This document shows, piece after piece, positions 8,980 to 17,168 of a stretch of 64,000 nucleotides of DNA. The position numbers and the translations under genes are program-made. The stretch is from the NCBI RefSeq assembly GCF_029543085.1, contig NZ_CP119967.1, positions 3,374,501 through 3,438,500 on the forward strand. Reading direction: 5' to 3'. How positions within the stretch are numbered: the stretch's first letter is position 1; each line of letters opens with the position of its first letter. The notes beneath the pieces were generated by a model, which was given only the letters and a program-made list of their open reading frames with translations, made no database searches and was not told the origin of the DNA. The DNA is from Pseudomonas sp. A34-9 (lineage in GTDB: Bacteria; Pseudomonadota; Gammaproteobacteria; Pseudomonadales; Pseudomonadaceae).

Positions 8980-10083
8980 TCACTCCGAAGCTGTAACAGT
9001 GGGCGACGCCAGGCGCGTCAACCCGGTGAAACCGGCCAGCACCAGGCTGCCATCGGCGGCCTGCACGACGCTGGCAATCGGTTTGCCCAGCGGTTTGCCG
9101 AAAGGCTCCAGGGTTGGTGCATCGCCCGAGGTGCGAAACAACGCGCCGCCCTGATTGACCAACAACAACTGGCCGTCAGCGGTACGGATCGCATCACTGA
9201 AGGACACGGGCATCGGTACGGGCGCGGCCACGAAGCTGTTGCCGCCGTCGGTGGAAATAAACGCGTTACCTTTCAGTCCTGCTGCCAGCAGCGCGCCGTC
9301 ATCGCGCAGTTGCAGGGCGAAGAAACTGCCGCTGTAGGGGCTGTCGAGTGCGACGAAGGATCGTCCACCGTCCTCGGAACGGGCGACATAGCCTTGCTCG
9401 CCGGCGACGAACCAACGCTCACCTTGTTGAGCGATGGCATACAGGTGCGCCCCCATCGGATTGTCGATATGGCCCATCAGCGACTGCCAACTCACGCCGC
9501 CGTCTTCGGTGGTAAACGCGAGGCCGTAGGCGCCGACGATCAGGCCGTGACGCGCATCGGTGAACTTGAGGCTCAGAAACGGTTTGTCCGCGCCTTCGCT
9601 GACCATCCGTTCGGCGGTTTGCACACGTGCCGCCGCTGCGTCGGGGTCAATCGCTGTCGGCAGTTGCTCGCGTGCGGCGCGCAATTCCAGTTGCGTAGCG
9701 CGGTTGCCGTCCAGCTGCAACGCCCAGTTTTCGCCAGCGTCGTGGGTGACCAGCACCGCACCGGCATGGCCGACCGCCCAGCCCGTGTTGGCATCGACAA
9801 ATTGCACCGCCGTGAGACTGACGGACACCGGCACCTGCGCCTGCCGCCAATTGAGACCGTTGTCATCGGAGAGCAAGACAATGCCGCGTTCGCCGACCGC
9901 CACCAACCGCGCACCTGCCCGCGCCAGATCAAGCAAGACCGCTTGCCGGGCCTGCGGCGCGCGCATCGCCGGAGTGTTCAATACATCCCCGACGGCAGCG
10001 GCCTGAGCCTGGCTCACGGGTAATACGCAAGGCAGCGCCAGCAGCGCTAACAACCGCCCGAGCACCTGACAGATTCTGTTCAT
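8980..10083 (-). CDS. Exported Asp-box (YCF48/BNR-like) beta-propeller protein
   Basis: 367 residues with a signal peptide ending near SQAQA. Several Asp-box turns with the form S/T-x-D-x-G-x-x-F/W are visible: SDDNGLNW, THDAGENW, TEDGGVSW, SEDGGRSF and STDGGNSF. That regular spacing indicates a beta-propeller of the YCF48/photosystem-assembly fold. It lies between DUF1329 and the MMPL pump and probably acts in the periplasm as an accessory or assembly factor of that transporter. No catalytic residues of sialidases are evident, so an enzymatic role is unlikely. Confidence 0.8.
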   Translation of the reverse strand: MNRICQVLGRLLALLALPCVLPVSQAQAAAVGDVLNTPAMRAPQARQAVLLDLARAGARLVAVGERGIVLLSDDNGLNWRQAQVPVSVSLTAVQFVDANTGWAVGHAGAVLVTHDAGENWALQLDGNRATQLELRAAREQLPTAIDPDAAAARVQTAERMVSEGADKPFLSLKFTDARHGLIVGAYGLAFTTEDGGVSWQSLMGHIDNPMGAHLYAIAQQGERWFVAGEQGYVARSEDGGRSFVALDSPYSGSFFALQLRDDGALLAAGLKGNAFISTDGGNSFVAAPVPMPVSFSDAIRTADGQLLLVNQGGALFRTSGDAPTLEPFGKPLGKPIASVVQAADGSLVLAGFTGLTRLASPTVTASE

Positions 10084-10107
10084 ACCGACCTCGAAACCAC
10101 CTGTGAA

Positions 10108-10138
10108 ACCGGATCGCCACAGCGTGTGGCGATCCGGT
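10108..10138 (-). promoter_or_regulatory. Perfect 14-bp intra-operon hairpin
   Basis: Arms 10108-10121 and 10125-10138 are exact reverse complements separated by a 3-base loop. The structure lies in the 60-bp gap between the DUF1329 stop and the Asp-box start. There is no T-run on the transcribed side, so it is not a classical terminator. It may stabilise the upstream mRNA segment or attenuate expression of downstream genes. Confidence 0.6.
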
Positions 10139-10143
10139 CCGAT

Positions 10144-11532
10144 TCAACGAACCCCGGCACCCGCCATTGCTGCTGGCGAGAATTCCGACGCCTTGTAGCG
10201 ATCGACCACGCCGTACTGCTCAGGCAACCCGGTGTAGACGTTCTGGATAAACCAGGCGCCGGAGGTCAGGTCGTAGAAACCCGAAGACAGTTGCGCTTGT
10301 GCTGGCAGATCCGGCAGCACGGCCGGCAGCGACCACAAGGTCTTGGCGAGCTGGCCGTTGGCGTCCCAGCGATCGCCGAGCATGGCTTGCCAGGTATCTT
10401 CGTCGAGGTAGTAACGGCCCTTCGGCAGTTGATGACGCTTGCCCGGTGCGAGTTCGGCCTCCACCACCCACACGCGATGCAATTCCCAGCGCACGTAATC
10501 AGGATTCATGTGGTGGGCCAGAAACAGGTCTTCCGGTTTGCCTGCCGTCAGGACTTTGTTGGTGTTGTAGGGGATATACATTTCCTGCTTGCCGACCAGT
10601 TTCCAGTCGAAGCGATCGATGCGCCCCTGGAACACGCTCAACTCATCGAACGACATCACCCCGGCGGTTGCCGGCGTCGGTGTGTCGCAGCAGGCATTCG
10701 GCAACTTGCGCACGCGGCGCTGGCCGGTCAGGTAAACGTGCGCCTGGGACTTGTCGCCGTTGATATTGGTGCGCCCCATGATTTGCTCACCCGCACGCAA
10801 CGGCGGGCCGACGTTAAGCAGGCGGAACAACCAGTAATCACCGGCGAAACTTTCCGGCGTGCCGTCCTGGTAGTAATACGGCATGTCCTGAATCGCCTGG
10901 CCGTCGGTGGTCAGCACCTGTTTGCCGTCTGCAGTCATCAGGTAATGACGAAAGTGCATGGCGAGTGACGTGCCGCGCCAATTCAGGATGTGGTTCCACA
11001 TGGCTTCGGCGCCGTTATGCGGAATCGGGAAGGGAATACCGCCAAACGCACCTTCGGGCACCGGTCCAGCGCTGCTGTCGACCAGTTTGGCGCGGGTAGC
11101 ATTTTTCAGGGTGTTGTCATACACCCATTGCGGTGCGGCGGCCGAGCGACGGGTCGGATAGACATCGATACGATAGGTGTCGGGAAAGCGTTTGAACATC
11201 TCCTTGGTGCCATCGCTGAGCTTGCCGGCGTATTGCGCCAGATTCTTCGAGGTGATGCTGAACAGCGGTTTGTCGGCCGCAAACGGATCGCCGCGCTTGC
11301 CGCCCGGTTTATACGCCGGGTCAACTTTGGTGTAACCGCCCTGCCAGGCTGGAATGCTGCCGTCGGCATTGCCTGCACGCTCGGCACCCAGTGGCGTGAG
11401 ACTGCTCGACAGTTTGGCCGCCTCTTCTGCGGTGGCCGCAGTCGCAACCTGGCTCAGGACGGTCAGCGTTCCGAACAAGGCAAAGCACAAGGCCGTAAGG
11501 CGCGGGACACGATTATGGTGGTGAGAAGTCAT
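10144..11532 (-). CDS. DUF1329 family exported protein
   Basis: 462 residues from ATG 11532; GAGGA lies upstream, whereas a TTG two codons earlier is too close. A signal peptide ends near QVATAATA, after which the mature protein starts with an AEEAAKLSSSLTPLGAERAGN-like segment typical of DUF1329 proteins. Two cysteines (NACCDTP) could form a disulfide. DUF1329 proteins are soluble periplasmic or outer-membrane-associated beta-rich proteins, almost always paired with DUF1302, and are thought to help move hydrophobic molecules. The gene is 12 bp downstream of DUF1302. Confidence 0.87.
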   Translation of the reverse strand: MTSHHHNRVPRLTALCFALFGTLTVLSQVATAATAEEAAKLSSSLTPLGAERAGNADGSIPAWQGGYTKVDPAYKPGGKRGDPFAADKPLFSITSKNLAQYAGKLSDGTKEMFKRFPDTYRIDVYPTRRSAAAPQWVYDNTLKNATRAKLVDSSAGPVPEGAFGGIPFPIPHNGAEAMWNHILNWRGTSLAMHFRHYLMTADGKQVLTTDGQAIQDMPYYYQDGTPESFAGDYWLFRLLNVGPPLRAGEQIMGRTNINGDKSQAHVYLTGQRRVRKLPNACCDTPTPATAGVMSFDELSVFQGRIDRFDWKLVGKQEMYIPYNTNKVLTAGKPEDLFLAHHMNPDYVRWELHRVWVVEAELAPGKRHQLPKGRYYLDEDTWQAMLGDRWDANGQLAKTLWSLPAVLPDLPAQAQLSSGFYDLTSGAWFIQNVYTGLPEQYGVVDRYKASEFSPAAMAGAGVR

Positions 11533-11544
11533 GCGCAAGTCCTC

Positions 11545-13242
11545 TTAAAACGTGGTCTTGACGGAGAAGGCGAGGTAATCCCGATCCTTCAGCGATTGCT
11601 TGAAATTGAACTGGCTGAGGCCGTTGAGGTTGGTGTCCTCGGGGCCGTAGTAATGCGTGTAGGTAAGACCGGCCGTGACGCGATCGAGGTAAGTGGCGGT
11701 GATGCCGATGTTGATGTCGCCACCCTTGTCCGGGCCGAACGAGCTGACCACCGCTGATTTGCCCAGCGGGAAGTAACTGACGCCGACCGGAATGCTGATA
11801 TCGATGCCGGAGAAGAACTGGCGGTAGGTCGGCGTGTAGACAAATTTGAAACCCAGGCCGTCATCGGTGGCGTTCGGGTCCAGTGCGGCGCGATTTTTGG
11901 TGACGCTGAGCAGGCGATTCCACGCCACTTCGCCGACCAGTCCGGACTCTCGGGCGATGAAGTTCGGGCCAAACGAAGCCAACACGTTCAGGTTGACGTG
12001 AGCGGTGCGCCCGACCGCATAGAGCGCGTCATCATCGTTGTCGGCAATGACGCCGGGCAGTACGGTCTGACCATTCGAGACCAGCGGCATGTTCCAGCGC
12101 ATCGACGCTTCACCGGCGAAGCTGTACTCGTCCACCGTGGTGGAAAAGCTTGCGCCCAGCGCGCGAATATCTTCGGGGTAAACCCAGTAGTACTCGCCGA
12201 TCTGCCCGGTGCTGAAGTTCGGCGCTGCCGTCGACGGTTTCAGGTACAGCTTCGGCGTCTTGTCGTGGTACTGGATGGCGTAAAGGCCGTACTCGACGGT
12301 CTCAGCGCTGTATTTCAGTTGCAAACCGCCCTGCCCCGAACTGCGTGCTTCCTTATCATTACCGTGGAAAAACGCGGCGGGACTGGCCGGGTTACCGCCG
12401 AGGAATGCCGGAAACGGCGCACCGACGATCAAGCGCTCATTGCCTTCGCCAATGTTGTCGCTGGTGGAGAAATAACTGCCAGCGGCGGGCAGACGTGTTT
12501 CTTCCCACTCGAGCTGGTAGTAAGCACCGAGCGATACGTCGTCAGTCAGTTGGAACGTGCCAGACAGTTGATTGACCGGACGGGTGATTTCCTTGAACTG
12601 CGTGTTAGGCACCGACTGGGCCTTGACCACGTCGACCGGGGCCATGCCACCGGCAATGCCGTTGGCGCCGAAGAACAGGCTTTCGCCCCAGATCAGGCCA
12701 TGACGGCCGGCGCGCACCGACGTTGCGCGGTCGGCCAGTTCGCCGTTCCAGTAGACGAACGCGTCGAGGATTTCGCCGTCACCGCCGTGCAAATGACGGG
12801 TGTCGTCGGTGAACTCGTCGTAGCCGACCGAACGCGCGTTGGCGCGGGACGGATCGTTATTGTCGTTGTTGCCCTGGTACTCGCTGTCGTACCACGCTGC
12901 GCCGCTCAAACGTGCGCCGAAGTCCTGAAACGACAGATCCAGCTCCGAGAGGATATCGGTGCGATTGGAGATCAGGCCTTTTTTGAACGCACGATCGCCA
13001 TCGTCCTGATTGAGCGCCACCTGACCCTCGGTCAACTTGCTGCTCGGATTCTGCGTGCGCCAGGCAGCGCTGTACTTGATCGTGTTGTCCCAGCGCAACT
13101 TGAAATCCGGGTTGCCGGTATCGATGTCGAAAGCGTGAGCGGCCTGACTGCACAGCACCAGCAGCGCAGCAACGCTCAAACCGAAGGGTGCAGACGAGCA
13201 GACCGGGCGACGCGCGAGCGCCGCAGTCGTAGAACTAACCAT
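11545..13242 (-). CDS. DUF1302 family outer-membrane protein
   Basis: 565 residues with a signal peptide ending SQAAHA, followed by FDIDTGNPDFKLRWDNTIKYS, the typical opening of the DUF1302 family. The rest is rich in alternating amphipathic segments, and the protein ends in an aromatic residue (KTTF), as expected of a beta-barrel. It is probably an outer-membrane channel. GAGG is placed upstream of ATG 13242. It is the first transport gene after the FAD monooxygenase (57-bp gap) and likely forms a trans-envelope route with DUF1329, the Asp-box protein and the MMPL pump. Confidence 0.87.
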   Translation of the reverse strand: MVSSTTAALARRPVCSSAPFGLSVAALLVLCSQAAHAFDIDTGNPDFKLRWDNTIKYSAAWRTQNPSSKLTEGQVALNQDDGDRAFKKGLISNRTDILSELDLSFQDFGARLSGAAWYDSEYQGNNDNNDPSRANARSVGYDEFTDDTRHLHGGDGEILDAFVYWNGELADRATSVRAGRHGLIWGESLFFGANGIAGGMAPVDVVKAQSVPNTQFKEITRPVNQLSGTFQLTDDVSLGAYYQLEWEETRLPAAGSYFSTSDNIGEGNERLIVGAPFPAFLGGNPASPAAFFHGNDKEARSSGQGGLQLKYSAETVEYGLYAIQYHDKTPKLYLKPSTAAPNFSTGQIGEYYWVYPEDIRALGASFSTTVDEYSFAGEASMRWNMPLVSNGQTVLPGVIADNDDDALYAVGRTAHVNLNVLASFGPNFIARESGLVGEVAWNRLLSVTKNRAALDPNATDDGLGFKFVYTPTYRQFFSGIDISIPVGVSYFPLGKSAVVSSFGPDKGGDINIGITATYLDRVTAGLTYTHYYGPEDTNLNGLSQFNFKQSLKDRDYLAFSVKTTF

Positions 13243-13299
13243 CGCGTTAACCTCTTGTTTTTATAGTGGTAACTGCTGTGGATGAGTCGCAGGTGTGGC

Positions 13300-14436
13300 T
13301 TAGATTGGCTCGGCTGTGCGCGCGAGCATTTGCTTGACCAGGCCAATGCGATCGAAGGCGCGGTCGTGCTGCATCTCCTTGTCGCCGGCCAGCACCGAGC
13401 TTTCGCTGATGTATTTGCAACGTTCGAAGCGCCGCGCCATGAAGCGCTGCAACTGCTGCTCGACGCTGCTGGTGGCGGACTGCTCGTGAGTGAGCTCTTC
13501 GCTGAGCACAATTGCGTCTTCGATGGCCATGCCGGCGCCTTGACCGAGGTGCGGCGTGGTCGCGTGGGCCGCATCGCCAATCAGCAGGACGCGTCCGCGA
13601 TGCCACGGCTCATCGACAAACACCACTTCCATTGGCTTGTAGACGACCTGGCTGTTGTCCGTGATTTGCTCGCGCAGTTCGCCGATCAGACCGGTAAAGC
13701 CTTGCAGGCGCTGGCGCATCTGCGCAGCCAGATCGGCAGGATCCATCCACGGATTGGCGGGCTCGTGGGACGTCAGAAACAGGTACATCAAGTCGCCGGC
13801 CAAAGGCACCAGCCCGGCGTTGCCGTCAGTGCTTTGATAGTTGGCCAAATGGTCGATTTGTGGCGCGCGGGGAAAGTTGTAGCGCCACACCGACTGGCCA
13901 GTGAAACGCGGGGTGTAGGCATCGCCGAAGACCAGGCTGCGCACTTTGGAGAACAGACCATCGGCGCCGACCACCAGGTCGTAGCTGCCGCGACTGCCGT
14001 CGGTAAACAGCACGTCGACCTCTGCGCCGTTGTCGTTCAGCGTTTCCACACTCAAGCCCAAACGTACATTGGCACCGAGTTGCAGGGCGGTTTCGCTGAG
14101 GACTTTGTGCAAAGCCAGGCGGGAAATACCGACGTTGGCGGGATACTGCGGGCCGGCGAGGCGTTGACCCGGAATGCGCGCCAGTTGTTGCCCGCCCGGG
14201 CCGTAGATAGCGACGTCTTCGAACGCATAAGCGGCATCGAGATAGCCGTCGAGAACGCCCAGCTTGGCCATTTCACGGACGACGTTGCTCTGTTGAATAA
14301 TCCCGACGCCATAGACTGTCCATTCGGACTTGAGCTCGATCAGGTCGACCTCGATACCTTTACGCCGCAAGGCGATGGCCGCACACAAGCCGCCGATACC
14401 ACCGCCCACGATCAGAACGTTGTTCACTGCACTCAT
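13300..14436 (-). CDS. FAD-dependent aromatic hydroxylase (FdeE-like)
   Basis: 378 residues from ATG 14436 (AGAGAGAA upstream). It is a class A flavoprotein monooxygenase: GxGxxG FAD site GGGIGG at residues 11-16, the DG motif VVGADGLFSKVR at 156-166, and the second FAD motif LLIGDAAHATTPHLGQGAGMA at 284-304. Such enzymes use NAD(P)H and O2 to hydroxylate phenolic rings. It is the first gene of the long minus-strand operon and its promoter holds nod-box-like element A. By position and family it matches the 8-hydroxylase of naringenin in the Herbaspirillum fde operon (recalled); that substrate is inference. Confidence 0.87.
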   Translation of the reverse strand: MSAVNNVLIVGGGIGGLCAAIALRRKGIEVDLIELKSEWTVYGVGIIQQSNVVREMAKLGVLDGYLDAAYAFEDVAIYGPGGQQLARIPGQRLAGPQYPANVGISRLALHKVLSETALQLGANVRLGLSVETLNDNGAEVDVLFTDGSRGSYDLVVGADGLFSKVRSLVFGDAYTPRFTGQSVWRYNFPRAPQIDHLANYQSTDGNAGLVPLAGDLMYLFLTSHEPANPWMDPADLAAQMRQRLQGFTGLIGELREQITDNSQVVYKPMEVVFVDEPWHRGRVLLIGDAAHATTPHLGQGAGMAIEDAIVLSEELTHEQSATSSVEQQLQRFMARRFERCKYISESSVLAGDKEMQHDRAFDRIGLVKQMLARTAEPI

Positions 14437-14525
14437 GGTGTTCTCTCTTTTTATTCTTGTGATCGATGCTGCGTCGGGCACTGCATCGTTGGGTAAAGCT
14501 TCCCGGCAAAGCAGGGATTTGACTA

Positions 14526-14562
14526 ATCGCGAGTAGGGATGCGATGTATCGCCGTACGCGAT
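14526..14562 (-). promoter_or_regulatory. Nod-box-like operator A
   Basis: Two ATC-N9-GAT motifs, 14526-14540 and 14548-14562, are separated by 7 bases, exactly two helical turns centre to centre. The second is embedded in TATCG-N7-CGATA. It lies 90 bp upstream of the FAD hydroxylase start and just beyond the Rieske ferredoxin stop. The surrounding 46 bp (14521-14566) match 40 of 46 bases of element B. It is a likely binding site for the NodD-like regulator at 16147. Confidence 0.75.
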
Positions 14563-14570
14563 ACCTCGAT

Positions 14571-14933
14571 TTATCCCGGCAGCGGCAACTCTTCAGGCAT
14601 TTGCACCAGCAGCCAGCCATCCTTCTCGCAGCTCGGCAGCGCCTGCAGCGTCTGGCCCAGGCACGGGCCGTAGATGCACTCGCCCGTCGCCGGCAGAAAT
14701 TGCGCGCCGTGGGCGTAACAGACGATCAGCTGGCCATCGGCGGACAGGAAACGGTCCTTGCGATACTCCAGGCGCACGTCCAGATGCGGACAACGATTGC
14801 GATAGACCCGCACCTGATTGTCATGACGCAGGGCAAACACACTGTCGCGCCCCTGCGCCAGCGGATCGAACCCCCGCGCCCGGCCCTCCTCCAGTTCGTC
14901 CAGCCGACACAGTGGCTGCGCAATACCGCTCAT
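14571..14933 (-). CDS. Rieske 2Fe-2S ferredoxin-like protein (FdeD-like)
   Basis: 120 residues from ATG 14933. The Rieske cluster ligands are the pairs C-P-H (in NRCPHLDV) and C-x2-H (in VCYAHGAQF). There is no catalytic mononuclear iron domain, so this is a ferredoxin component, not an oxygenase. It starts 14 bp after the dioxygenase gene, forming a two-gene unit. A small Rieske protein beside an extradiol dioxygenase typically keeps the dioxygenase iron reduced or supplies electrons to an oxygenase; here the partner is probably the adjacent VOC enzyme. Confidence 0.85.
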   Translation of the reverse strand: MSGIAQPLCRLDELEEGRARGFDPLAQGRDSVFALRHDNQVRVYRNRCPHLDVRLEYRKDRFLSADGQLIVCYAHGAQFLPATGECIYGPCLGQTLQALPSCEKDGWLLVQMPEELPLPG

Positions 14934-14947
14934 GATCAGCGCCGCCC

Positions 14948-15889
14948 TCATCCGAGTTTTGGCGGTGGTCCGCCCGGGGCCCATTTTTCTTTGGCGCTGA
15001 ACAGGAACAACTGCGAGTTATCCGCCGACAGCGGAGCGCGACGGGCCTCCCAGGCGTCATCGTGCTTATCCATATCGGCGTCATATTCGATGTGGCAGCC
15101 CAGCGGACTGTTGAAATACCAGAACCAGTTGGAGCCAAACACGTGACGGCCCGGCCCCCAGAAGCTGGTCCAGCCTTTTTGCTCGAAACGCGTCCCGGCC
15201 AGCAGCACTTCGGTGCCACTGCCCATGTGGAAGGTGAAGTGTTCGCAACCCTTCATGTGCGGCGGGGTCTGGATCATGAACAGGCAATGGTGATCGTCAG
15301 AACCGGCCGGGCGCATGAACGGCCCGGCGCCAATGAAGGTGTCGGTGGTGCGAAAACCCAAACGCTTGGCGTAAAAGGCTTCAGCTTTTGCCGCATCGGG
15401 GACGAAATACACCACGTGCGACAAAGTGCGCGGAACAGCGCTCATATCGAGGGTGATGCCTGGCTGGTTAAGTGGCCGCTGTGGCGCATGGCCGGCGGCG
15501 TTGGTCAGGTCATCCGGTGCGCTGTAAGGCTTGCGTACGCTGACCTGAAACGCGATCGCGAAACCCATGTCATCAACGCTGTGCAGCACGCCGTGTTGAT
15601 CACGGCGAACAACACGATCACGGGCCAGCTCATCTTCGATGGCATCCAGATCGCTGATCGCAGCGACCCCGTAGACCGTCTCGCGAATGGACGGCGCCGG
15701 GCCGATCGCCACCGGCAAATCAGGATCGTCGGCTCGGCGGATAATCACGGCGGTGCCGTCCAGCGCTTCGAAGCGCCCGCCTTCGCTGTCAACGCCGACC
15801 GGTGCAAGGCCGTAGTCGCGCAGGCAATCGGTGCAGGCTTGAATGTCATCGACGCCAAAAATCAGGGCATCAAGGCCAATGATGTTCAT
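14948..15889 (-). CDS. VOC-family extradiol ring-cleavage dioxygenase (FdeC-like)
   Basis: 313 residues built of two vicinal-oxygen-chelate modules. The C-terminal module carries the expected Fe(II) triad: His158 in LSHVVYF, a histidine near 217-221 in CEHFTFHMG, and Glu268 in CHIEYD. Enzymes of this type open catechol-like rings next to the hydroxyl pair. The gene starts its own minus-strand unit with the Rieske ferredoxin; nod-box-like element B lies about 145 bp upstream. It would act after the FAD hydroxylase has created vicinal hydroxyls. The substrate is not proven by sequence. Confidence 0.85.
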   Translation of the reverse strand: MNIIGLDALIFGVDDIQACTDCLRDYGLAPVGVDSEGGRFEALDGTAVIIRRADDPDLPVAIGPAPSIRETVYGVAAISDLDAIEDELARDRVVRRDQHGVLHSVDDMGFAIAFQVSVRKPYSAPDDLTNAAGHAPQRPLNQPGITLDMSAVPRTLSHVVYFVPDAAKAEAFYAKRLGFRTTDTFIGAGPFMRPAGSDDHHCLFMIQTPPHMKGCEHFTFHMGSGTEVLLAGTRFEQKGWTSFWGPGRHVFGSNWFWYFNSPLGCHIEYDADMDKHDDAWEARRAPLSADNSQLFLFSAKEKWAPGGPPPKLG

Positions 15890-15907
15890 GGCTTACCACT
15901 CCATTGA

Positions 15908-16030
15908 AATTATGATCCGGTGACTGTCGCCATGAACGCCTTGCAGCGCGCCGGGCCTGACTGGAAACCGGTGGTGGTGTCGGCAGCAGGGCCGACTGCG
16001 GCGAAGATTGGCGCAAGGGCCGAGCGCTGA
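15908..16030 (+). pseudogene. Possible 3' coding remnant between VOC gene and LysR gene
   Basis: A short plus-strand frame opens after a stop at 15905-15907 and ends at TGA 16028-16030. It reads NYDPVTVAMNALQRAGPDWK and then VVVSAAGPTAAKIGARAER, which looks like a genuine C-terminal tail with Pseudomonas codon use. The only ATG (15932) would give 32 residues and has no clear ribosome site. It may be a relic of a gene displaced when the cluster was assembled; chance is also possible. Confidence 0.25.
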
Positions 16031-16033
16031 CTA

Positions 16034-16070
16034 ATCGCGAGTCGGGATGCGACCTATCGGCAAACGCGAT
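16034..16070. promoter_or_regulatory. Nod-box-like operator B (divergent promoter)
   Basis: ATC-N9-GAT at 16034-16048 and again at 16056-16070, 7 bases apart, in the intergenic region between the divergent dioxygenase (start 15889) and LysR (start 16147) genes. This places it to control both the dioxygenase unit and regulator autoregulation. It shares 40 of 46 bases with element A, including the flanking GACTAATCGCGAGT. Confidence 0.75.
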
Positions 16071-16146
16071 ACCTGCGACGAAGGTTGACGCGCCGATGGA
16101 TTCGTTCGAATGTATTGCGAAAATAAATACAAGAACGGACCTGCCC

Positions 16147-17109
16147 ATGCGTTTCAACCATCTGGATCTGAACCTGCTGGTCGCGCTCGATGTATTGCTC
16201 GAAGAGCAGAACATCACCCGCGCAGCAGAACGCCTGCACATGACCCAATCCGCCACCAGCGGCGTGCTCGCGCGTTTGCGGACCTACTTTGAGGATGAGT
16301 TGCTGGTTCAGGTGGGGCGCAAGATGCAGCCCACGCCCTATGCCACGGAACTGGCCAGACCGGTGCGTGAAGTCCTGCTGACGATTCAGTCCTCAATCAC
16401 CGCCAAACCGGTGTTCGACCCGGCCACCAGCAAGCGACATTTTCGCTTGGTGACCTCCGACTATCTGATCAGCGTGCTGTTCGCCCAGGTGATCCAGAAC
16501 ATTCATCAGGAAGCGCCCAACATCACCTTCGAAATGCTTGGCCCCAGCGACAATTCCGGCGAGTTGCTGGTACGTGGCGAGGTCGATCTGATGATTGTTC
16601 CCGAGCGCTACATCATTGAAGGCCACCCTTCGCGCCTGCTGTTCGAAGAAGAACACGTGTGCGTGGTGTGGCAAGGCAATACGCAAGTCGGCGACACCCT
16701 GACCCTTGAGCAGTACATGGAGATGGGCCATGTCTCGGTGGGCTTCGGCCGCACACGGCACATGAGCATCGAAGAATGGTTCATGAATCAATACGGCTTC
16801 AATCGGCGTATTGAAGTGATCACCAGCGACTTCAATACCTTGCCGCAACTGATTGTCGGCACACAGCGCATCGCCACGATGCACCAGCGTCTGGCGAACC
16901 TCTACGCGCACTATCTGCCGCTGCGCATCCTGCCGCCGCCGGTGAAAATTCCGATCATGCACGAGTACATGTTGTGGCACCGCAGCGTCGACGGTGACCC
17001 GATGCACCGCTGGCTGCGCGAACGCATCAGCGAATCCATTCAGCATCTGCAACAGGTGCCCATCGTATCTCGCGATACCTCGTATCCGCCGTCACGATTG
17101 GCCAATTAG
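16147..17109 (+). CDS. LysR-type regulator, NodD/NahR/FdeR-like
   Basis: 320 residues from ATG 16147. The opening MRFNHLDLNLLVALDVLLEE with ITRAAERLHMTQSATS helix-turn-helix is the NodD/NahR-type N-terminus. NodD-group proteins are activated by flavonoids, NahR by salicylate. It is divergent from the dioxygenase unit and followed by the alpha/beta hydrolase; three nearby promoters carry the nod-box architecture, so it is the probable activator of the cluster. An upstream in-frame GTG/ATG (16096) would add a tail and run into the operator region, so 16147 is preferred. Its last codons contain nod-box-like element C. Confidence 0.88.
   Translation: MRFNHLDLNLLVALDVLLEEQNITRAAERLHMTQSATSGVLARLRTYFEDELLVQVGRKMQPTPYATELARPVREVLLTIQSSITAKPVFDPATSKRHFRLVTSDYLISVLFAQVIQNIHQEAPNITFEMLGPSDNSGELLVRGEVDLMIVPERYIIEGHPSRLLFEEEHVCVVWQGNTQVGDTLTLEQYMEMGHVSVGFGRTRHMSIEEWFMNQYGFNRRIEVITSDFNTLPQLIVGTQRIATMHQRLANLYAHYLPLRILPPPVKIPIMHEYMLWHRSVDGDPMHRWLRERISESIQHLQQVPIVSRDTSYPPSRLAN
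17062..17098 (+). promoter_or_regulatory. Nod-box-like operator C
   Basis: ATC-N9-GAT at 17062-17076 and 17084-17098 with a 7-base gap, identical spacing to A and B but in opposite orientation, upstream of the plus-strand alpha/beta hydrolase (start 17169). It overlaps the 3' end of the LysR coding sequence. A GGCCAATTAGTC stretch follows, echoing the reverse of the GACTAAT flank of A and B. Confidence 0.7.
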
Positions 17110-17168
17110 TCGGGTGATCCTTAACGTGCCTTGGGAATGCCAAGGCAACCATAAGGACAACAACAATC

